A DNA stretch of 17,910 nucleotides from Holosporales bacterium. Its GTDB lineage: Bacteria; Pseudomonadota; Alphaproteobacteria; BNTO01. The position numbers and the translations under genes are program-made. How positions within the stretch are numbered: position 1 is the first letter of the stretch; every line of letters starts with the position of its first letter. Shown piece by piece: positions 11,630 to 17,910 of this stretch. The DNA lies in assembly GCA_031265645.1 (NCBI GenBank), contig JAISCJ010000086.1, positions 1 through 17,910 on the forward strand, given 5' to 3'. Below the pieces are notes generated by a model. That model ran no database searches. It was not told the DNA's origin and saw nothing but the letters and a program-made list of their open reading frames with translations.

Positions 11630-14600
11630 ATGGTTGTAAGGTCGTACACAGAACGCAAGCGTATCAGAAAATACTTTTCTCGAGTTGATGAGTTAATTCC
11701 TCCTCCTGGCTTGATTTCTATGCAAAAAGCGTCATATAGCGCGTTCTTGCAAGCAAATATCCCCGCGAAAAAACGAGGAAACGTCGGTTTGCATGAGGTG
11801 CTTCAGTCAGTATTCCCAATTAGGGACAATATAGGTCGAGCTGAACTTCAATACAAAAGCTATAAATTAGAACCACCAGAAACAGACGAAACGGAGTGCT
11901 TGCGACGTGGGCTGAGTTACACATGTTCACTGAAAGTTACGTTCAGGCTGATTGTCTGGGAGACGGATGAACAGAGTCAACAGAAATCGATAAAAGACAT
12001 AAAGGAACAGGAAGTATACCTCGGCGAACCGCCAGTAATGACAGATCGCGGAACGTTTATAATAAACGGTATCGAGCGCGTGGTTGTGTCCCAAATGCAC
12101 CGAAGTCCTGGAGTGTTTTTTGATCACGACAGCGGAAAGAATAGCGCTATAGGAAAGTTGTTATATGCTGCACGCGTCGTTCCTTACCGCGGATCTTGGA
12201 TGGATATTGAATTCGATTCCAAGGATTTATTAATTGTACGAATCGATCGTAGAAGAAAATTGCTATTGACAACATTATTGATGGCGCTAGATAGCGAATA
12301 TACAGAAAAACGCCGAGAAGAGAAGGGAAACAAGCTTTTAGATCAAGACCTGGTAGGAATGTCGGTTGAGGAAATACTTCGATCATTCTATCAAGTGGTC
12401 ACGTATCGCCGGAAAGGTGAATATTTCGTGTGTGACTTCGAACCCGCTCAGTGGAAAGGAGTTAGAACGCAACACGCTTTGGTTAATGCAAAAAACGGAG
12501 AAGTTCTAGCGGATGCTGGCGTAAAACTGACACATAGAATGATCAACAAGTTTGAGGCAGACGGAGTAACAGAAATACGAGTGTCTCGCGAGAGCCTATA
12601 TGAAAAATATTTAATTTGTGACTATATAGACGAACAAACTGGGGAAATATTTATTGAAGCTGGGAGCGAAATAAACTCAGATGTACTCGAATTTTTAGAT
12701 GGGCTAAGAGTAAATGAAATAGAGACAGTGTTTGTTGGAAACGCTGGAGTTGCGCCTTATCTAGTTCAAACACTTGCCGCGGATAAATGCTGCAATAGAG
12801 AAGACGCTTTAACTGAAATTTGCAAAATTATGCGTCCAGGAGAGCCACCATCAGTAGAAAATGGCGAATATATCCTAAACAATTTGTTTTTCAACGGAGA
12901 ACGATATGATTTGTCGTCGGTCGGACGTGTAAAAATTAATGCACGTCTTGGGTTATCCACGCCAGATACAACTCGGGTTCTAGAAAAAAATGACATAATT
13001 CACATAATTCGCGTATTACTGAACTTGAAGGATGGAAAGGGCGAAACTGACGATATTGATAACCTCGGAAATCGCCGAGTTCGCTGCGTTGGTGAATTGA
13101 TGGAAAATCAATTCCGTGTAGGACTTCTTCGAATGGAACGCACAATAAAAGAGCGAATTGGGAGCTTGGATATCGAAAACGCAATGCCACACGATTTGGT
13201 TAATGCGAAGCCGTTAATTTCAACAATTCGAGAATTTTTTGGCGCGTCGCAGTTATCGCAGTTTATGGACCAAACGAACCCTCTGTCAGAAATTACCCAC
13301 AAGCGACGATTGTCGGCCTTGGGGCCAGGAGGTTTATCTCGTGAACGCGCTGGCTTTGAAGTTCGAGACGTTCACCCAACTCACTATGGGCGGATATGCC
13401 CAATCGAAACGCCTGAAGGACCAAACATTGGGTTGATAAACTCATTGGCGACATACGCAAGAATAAACAAGTATGGCTTTATCGAATGTCCATATCGAAA
13501 AGTTGAAGATGGCAAAGTTACCGATGAAGTCGTGTATATCACCGCCATGGAAGAGTGGAAGCACACGATAGCTCAGGCAACCGAACAACAAAATCAGGAT
13601 GGGGTCCTGAAAGAAGAAGCAATTACGTGTAGAAAGAATGGAGAATATGGAGTATTTGCTCGTTCAGAAGTTACATTGCTGGATGTTTCCCCCCAACAGC
13701 TAGTATCTGTTGCTGCGGCGTTGATTCCATTCCTTGAAAACGATGACGCAAGCCGTGCTTTGATGGGATCAAACATGCAACGCCAAGCTGTTCCACTGTT
13801 GCGAAATAAAGCACCTTTGGTTGGAACGGGTATGGAGCGTGCTGTTGCAAAGGATTCCGGAGCAGTAGTACTTGCCCAACGCCCTGGAATAGTGGATCAA
13901 GTTGACGGTAACCGTATTGTTGTTCACGTAAATGCAGCTGCCGCCAAGCAAGAAGGCGGGGTTGGCGTTGATATTTACAATTTAATAAAATTTCAGGGCT
14001 CGAATATGAGTACCTGCGTAAATCAGCGGCCGTTAGTGCAAAAAGGCGACATTGTTAGCAAAGGTGACGTGATCGCGGATGGTCCGTGTACGGATCTAGG
14101 AGAGCTTGCCCTTGGCCGAAATGTGCAAGTTGCCTTCATGTCATGGCAAGGGTACAACTTCGAAGACTCAATCGTCATGTCAGAGAGAATTGTCCAGGAC
14201 GATGTTTTCACGTCAATTCACATTGACGGGTTTGAAACTATGGCCAGAGACACCAAGCTTGGAAACGAAGAGATTACCCGCGATATTCCAAATGTTAGTG
14301 AAGAAGCCCTTCGAAATTTGGACGAAACGGGAATTGTAGCCATTGGCACAGAAGTTGTTCCGGGAGATATTTTGGTAGGAAAAGTTACCCCTAAAGGGGA
14401 AACACCCATGACCCCAGAGGAAAAGCTGTTACGTGCAATATTTGGAGAAAAAGCATCTGAAGTAAGAGACAGCTCATTGCGAGTTCCTCCTGGAGTATCT
14501 GGTACGGTAGTAGACGTAAGAATCTTATCTCGCCGCGGAGTAGATCGCGACGAGCGTATGCTAGCGATTGAGCGACAAGAAATAGAGAAAATGTCTGCGG

Positions 14601-15790
14601 AAAAAGATGCAGAGCGAGAAATTTTGGAGCGAGCATATTTCCAGCATGTTCGCGAATATTTGATAAAAGAGACGGTTGCTTCACCTTCAATAGGTTTGAC
14701 AGAAGGTAGTATCATTACAGAAAAAATGCTTGATGTTCTGACAAGGGCTCAATGGGATCGAATCATCGTCGAAAACAACGAAGTAATGCAAAATATTGCC
14801 GCGTTACGAGAGCAATTGGACGAACGTCGTAAGAAATTGCAGCAATTATTCGAAAATCGAGTAGAGCGACTGCGTCGTGGAGATGATTTGCAACCTGGCG
14901 TGTTGAAGCTCGTAAAGGTGTTTATTGCATCCAAGCGAAAGTTGCAACCTGGAGATAAGATGGCCGGTCGCCATGGAAACAAGGGTGTTGTGTCAAAGAT
15001 TGTTCCGATTGAAGATATGCCATATAAAGAAGATGGTACTCCGATTGACGTAATCCTAAACCCTCTTGGTGTTCCTTCTCGTATGAACGTTGGCCAGATC
15101 CTGGAGACGCACTTGGGAGCGGCGGCAGCGGAGCTTGGGCATCGTATAAACGAGATGCTGAAACGATACAATCAAAACAAGGCGCGTTTAGATGATTTGC
15201 GAGAAGTTATAGAAGGTTGCTATAGCAAGACTGTAGATAAAAAAGACGTAAAGAAGTTGACAGACAAAGAATTGTTGGATTTAGCCTCAAATTTGACAGA
15301 TGGCGTACCAATGGCCACACCAGTCTTTGACGGAGCCACGTTGGACGATATAGATAAGCAGCTATGTGAATCTGGACTGGATCCATCTGGGCAGGTCCAA
15401 TTATACGACGGCTTGACCGGTGAGCCCTTCGATAGAAAGGTGACCGTGGGGCAAATTTATATTTTAAAACTGCACCACTTGGTTGATGACAAGATCCACG
15501 CACGTTCAATTGGGCCGTACAGCTTGGTCACGCAGCAGCCTCTTGGTGGAAAGGCGCAGTTTGGAGGACAACGTTTCGGAGAAATGGAAGTCTGGGCATT
15601 GGAAGCATATGGTGCAGCGTATACATTGCAAGAAATGTTGACTGTTAAGTCGGACGATGTAACAGGGCGTATGAAGACCTATGAAGCAATCGTTAGAGGG
15701 GAAGATCGAACAGAGGCAGGAATTCCAGAGTCATTTAACGTTTTGGTTAAAGAACTTAGATCTCTGGGACTGAACATGGAATTTGTGTAA
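11630..15790 (+). CDS. rpoB: DNA-directed RNA polymerase subunit beta
   Basis: 1386 residues from ATG 11630, which has AGGAGG (11615-11620) nine bases upstream; a TTG at 11621 is too close to that site. Length and motifs match alphaproteobacterial beta subunits: N-terminal TERKRIRKYFSRV, the protrusion and lobe with GTFIINGIERVVVSQMHRSPGVFF, the rifampicin-pocket region FGASQLSQFMDQTNPLSEIT through RRLSALGPGGL, ICPIETPEGPNIGLI, WQGYNFEDSIV, the switch and clamp GDKMAGRHGNKGVVS, and the C-terminal LHHLVDDKIHARSIGPYSLVTQQPLGGKAQFGGQRFGEMEVWALEAYGA region. D547, H557 and S562, equivalent to E. coli D516, H526 and S531, are unchanged, so no obvious rifampicin-resistance substitution is seen there; the E. 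coli N518 equivalent is Thr. It forms the catalytic cleft with beta', whose gene starts 62 bases downstream. Confidence 0.98.
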   Translation: MVVRSYTERKRIRKYFSRVDELIPPPGLISMQKASYSAFLQANIPAKKRGNVGLHEVLQSVFPIRDNIGRAELQYKSYKLEPPETDETECLRRGLSYTCSLKVTFRLIVWETDEQSQQKSIKDIKEQEVYLGEPPVMTDRGTFIINGIERVVVSQMHRSPGVFFDHDSGKNSAIGKLLYAARVVPYRGSWMDIEFDSKDLLIVRIDRRRKLLLTTLLMALDSEYTEKRREEKGNKLLDQDLVGMSVEEILRSFYQVVTYRRKGEYFVCDFEPAQWKGVRTQHALVNAKNGEVLADAGVKLTHRMINKFEADGVTEIRVSRESLYEKYLICDYIDEQTGEIFIEAGSEINSDVLEFLDGLRVNEIETVFVGNAGVAPYLVQTLAADKCCNREDALTEICKIMRPGEPPSVENGEYILNNLFFNGERYDLSSVGRVKINARLGLSTPDTTRVLEKNDIIHIIRVLLNLKDGKGETDDIDNLGNRRVRCVGELMENQFRVGLLRMERTIKERIGSLDIENAMPHDLVNAKPLISTIREFFGASQLSQFMDQTNPLSEITHKRRLSALGPGGLSRERAGFEVRDVHPTHYGRICPIETPEGPNIGLINSLATYARINKYGFIECPYRKVEDGKVTDEVVYITAMEEWKHTIAQATEQQNQDGVLKEEAITCRKNGEYGVFARSEVTLLDVSPQQLVSVAAALIPFLENDDASRALMGSNMQRQAVPLLRNKAPLVGTGMERAVAKDSGAVVLAQRPGIVDQVDGNRIVVHVNAAAAKQEGGVGVDIYNLIKFQGSNMSTCVNQRPLVQKGDIVSKGDVIADGPCTDLGELALGRNVQVAFMSWQGYNFEDSIVMSERIVQDDVFTSIHIDGFETMARDTKLGNEEITRDIPNVSEEALRNLDETGIVAIGTEVVPGDILVGKVTPKGETPMTPEEKLLRAIFGEKASEVRDSSLRVPPGVSGTVVDVRILSRRGVDRDERMLAIERQEIEKMSAEKDAEREILERAYFQHVREYLIKETVASPSIGLTEGSIITEKMLDVLTRAQWDRIIVENNEVMQNIAALREQLDERRKKLQQLFENRVERLRRGDDLQPGVLKLVKVFIASKRKLQPGDKMAGRHGNKGVVSKIVPIEDMPYKEDGTPIDVILNPLGVPSRMNVGQILETHLGAAAAELGHRINEMLKRYNQNKARLDDLREVIEGCYSKTVDKKDVKKLTDKELLDLASNLTDGVPMATPVFDGATLDDIDKQLCESGLDPSGQVQLYDGLTGEPFDRKVTVGQIYILKLHHLVDDKIHARSIGPYSLVTQQPLGGKAQFGGQRFGEMEVWALEAYGAAYTLQEMLTVKSDDVTGRMKTYEAIVRGEDRTEAGIPESFNVLVKELRSLGLNMEFV

Positions 15791-15852
15791 AGCATGGGAT
15801 AGCTCGTTAAGGGTAATATCCACAGAACATTAATTAAACTGGGAGATATAGG

Positions 15853-17910
15853 ATGGCATACCAAAGTCCAAAGACTTCTGAACGCGGTGATATCCCGACT
15901 AGCTTCGATAAGATTCGCATATCGATCGCTAGTCCTGAACAGATTCGTTCATGGTCATATGGGGAAGTAAAAAAACCTGAGACGATCAACTACAGAACAT
16001 TTAAACCAGAGCGAGATGGTTTGTTTTGTTCTAGAATATTTGGTCCGACAAAGGACTATGAATGCTTGTGTGGCAAGTACAAGCGCATGAAATATCGCGG
16101 AATTATCTGCGAAAAGTGCGGAGTAGAAGTTACACGAAGCAAGATTCGACGTGAGCGGATGGGGCATATCGATCTGGTTTCCCCGGTCGCCCACATCTGG
16201 TTCACAAAGTCCTTGCCAAGCCGTATTGGGCTGTTGCTGGACATGACTCTAAAAGACATTGAGAAAATTTTGTACTTTGAGAGCTATGTCGTAATTGATC
16301 CAGGATTGACTCCGTTTCAAAAGTATCAGCTCTTGAGCGAAGAAGATGTCCAGAACGTGCAAGATGAATATGGTGAAGATGCCATTGTCGTCGGAATTGG
16401 CGCAGAGGCGTTAAAGACGTTGCTTCAAGGGATTGATCCCGTTGGAGATGTCATCGCAATGCGCATCGAAATGCGTGAGCAGGCGTCTGAAATCAGGAGA
16501 AAGAAGCTTGTAAAGCGGATCAAAATATTGGAGGCTTTCGCCGAATCCGGAACGAAGCCAGAATATTTGATCTTAGACGTAATTCCGGTCATTCCTCCAG
16601 AATTGCGCCCACTAGTCCCGTTGGATGGGGGGCGATTTGCAACAAGCGACTTAAACGACCTCTATCGTCGTGTCATAAATCGCAACAATCGTTTAAAGCG
16701 ATTACTGGAACTTCGCGCACCTGATGTTATCGTTAGAAACGAAAAGCGGATGTTGCAGGAATCTGTGGACGCGTTGTTTGATAACGGGCGTCGAGGGCGT
16801 GCGATATCTGGAAGCAATAAGCGGCCATTAAAATCTTTGTCCGACATGTTAAAAGGTAAGCACGGCCGTTTCCGTCAGAACTTGCTTGGAAAACGTGTTG
16901 ATTATTCCGGACGTTCGGTCATTATTGTTGGTCCAGGACTAAAACTACAGCAATGCGGTCTGCCTAAGCGAATGGCGTTGGAATTATTCCGCCCGTTTGT
17001 GTATTCACGGCTAGAGCGCTGTGGTTTTGCAAATACGTTGAAGTCTGCAAAGCGGATGGTTGAAAAGGAGCGACCAGAAGTATGGGACGTTCTTGAAGAA
17101 GTGATCCGCGAACATCCGGTATTGCTAAACCGCGCCCCAACTCTGCATAGGCTTGGGATCCAAGCGTTTGAGCCGGTTTTGATTGAAGGAAAGGCTATTC
17201 AGTTACATCCGCTTGTGTGCGCCGCGTTTAATGCTGACTTCGACGGAGACCAAATGGCTGTGCATGTGCCGTTGTCAATGGAGTCGCAGCTCGAATGTCG
17301 TGCATTAATGATGTCAACCAACAACATATTGAATCCATCTAACGGGAAGCCAATTATTATCCCATCGCAAGACATTATTCTTGGATTGTATTACTTAACA
17401 ATGAGCGTGGATGACGCGCCTGGAGAAGGTACAATTTTGGGCGACATTGGAGAAGTAGAATACGCTCTGTTTTGTAAAACGGTGACTGTCCACACAAAGG
17501 TTATTTGCCGCATAAAAGTGGAAACCGAAAACGGGAGTCATTTCCAGCGTTACGAAACAACTCCTGGGCGAATCATCCTTTGGCAGATTCTTCCTTCACA
17601 TAAGAATATTTCGTTTGAATTGATCAATAAAAAGCTTACATCTGCGGATGTTGGAAAATTAATTGATATGATTCATAGATATTGTGGTCCAAAGCAGACA
17701 GTTATGTTTGCGGACAAGTTGATGACGTTAGGGTTTTCGTACGTAACAAGAGGTGCTGTATCCTTTGGAAAAGACGATTTGGTTGTACCAAAGGAAAAGC
17801 CTGATTTCGTAGCAGAGAGCAAATCACTGGTGTCTGATTACGAACAGCAATATCTTGATGGCTTGATTACAGAAAGAGAAAAATACAACAAGGTCATCGA
17901 CGCATGGGAT
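15853..17910 (+). CDS. rpoC: DNA-directed RNA polymerase subunit beta' (partial, C-terminus off the window)
   Basis: The first 686 codons are present and the frame is open to the last base. GGGAGA (15841-15846) precedes ATG 15853. Visible motifs in order: N-terminal zinc site CLCG (C71, C73) with ICEKCG (C86, C89); clamp region VSPVAHIWF; LILDVIPVIPPELRPLVPLDGGRFATSDLNDLYRRVI near 237-275, which leads to the clamp coiled coil that binds sigma; the switch 2 region LGKRVDYSGRSVIIVGPGL; LNRAPTLHRLGIQAFEP; and the catalytic NADFDGD with D462, D464 and D466 holding the active-site Mg2+. It is co-transcribed with rpoB. The bridge helix, trigger loop and C-terminal zinc site lie beyond the edge. Confidence 0.97.
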   Translation, partial: MAYQSPKTSERGDIPTSFDKIRISIASPEQIRSWSYGEVKKPETINYRTFKPERDGLFCSRIFGPTKDYECLCGKYKRMKYRGIICEKCGVEVTRSKIRRERMGHIDLVSPVAHIWFTKSLPSRIGLLLDMTLKDIEKILYFESYVVIDPGLTPFQKYQLLSEEDVQNVQDEYGEDAIVVGIGAEALKTLLQGIDPVGDVIAMRIEMREQASEIRRKKLVKRIKILEAFAESGTKPEYLILDVIPVIPPELRPLVPLDGGRFATSDLNDLYRRVINRNNRLKRLLELRAPDVIVRNEKRMLQESVDALFDNGRRGRAISGSNKRPLKSLSDMLKGKHGRFRQNLLGKRVDYSGRSVIIVGPGLKLQQCGLPKRMALELFRPFVYSRLERCGFANTLKSAKRMVEKERPEVWDVLEEVIREHPVLLNRAPTLHRLGIQAFEPVLIEGKAIQLHPLVCAAFNADFDGDQMAVHVPLSMESQLECRALMMSTNNILNPSNGKPIIIPSQDIILGLYYLTMSVDDAPGEGTILGDIGEVEYALFCKTVTVHTKVICRIKVETENGSHFQRYETTPGRIILWQILPSHKNISFELINKKLTSADVGKLIDMIHRYCGPKQTVMFADKLMTLGFSYVTRGAVSFGKDDLVVPKEKPDFVAESKSLVSDYEQQYLDGLITEREKYNKVIDAWD

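Noticed and set aside
14218..14715. 165-codon minus-strand frame inside rpoB
   Set aside because: It is fully antisense to a conserved part of rpoB and has no independent signals.

Overview
The window reads as a chromosomal segment of an alphaproteobacterium, most likely a host-associated, moderately AT-rich one (a Holosporales-like lineage would fit, but this is inference). The alphaproteobacterial signs are a separate F0 ATP synthase cluster carrying a b' subunit gene (c - b' - b), a nitronate-monooxygenase-like protein with a Cys-rich C-terminal extension, and the style of the ribosomal/RNA polymerase genes. TGA is used as a normal stop codon.

Layout. (1) 1-1500: an intergenic stretch with the first copy of an 84-bp repeat carrying 14-bp inverted arms, then an unrecognised gene for a probably exported protein behind its own promoter and an operator-like dyad. 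(2) 1670-3923, minus strand: a two-gene operon, dapF (diaminopimelate epimerase, lysine/peptidoglycan precursor) followed one base later by an NPD/nitronate monooxygenase family flavoprotein; the last codons of the second gene fold into its own terminator. (3) 4064-6043, plus strand: atpE, atpF' and atpF (F0 subunits c, b', b; no atpB in front of them), then tpiA. The tpiA stop codon is the first triplet of the second repeat copy. (4) 6044-7464: terminator, AT-rich spacer and a second unrecognised exported-protein gene with its own promoter. (5) 7465-8894: rpsT (S20) and a TrxR-like ferredoxin/flavodoxin-NADP reductase. (6) 8967-17910: the rplK-rplA-rplJ-rplL-rpoB-rpoC transcription/translation operon; rpoC runs off the right edge. 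secE and nusG, the usual neighbours of rplK, are not here.

The right half shows several layers of control that can be read from the sequence: an rRNA-like L1 binding hairpin before rplK; an L10-type leader before rplJ, which also contains a 31-33 codon open frame with a strong Shine-Dalgarno that overlaps the rplJ start by ATGA; an attenuator-like branched hairpin with a U-run between rplL and rpoB; and an AUG-UAG start-stop element with a strong Shine-Dalgarno just before rpoB. No rRNA, tRNA, CRISPR array or intact insertion sequence was seen. The least ordinary items are the repeat pair, the leader open frame before rplJ and the two orphan exported proteins. No clearly new multi-gene system is present.
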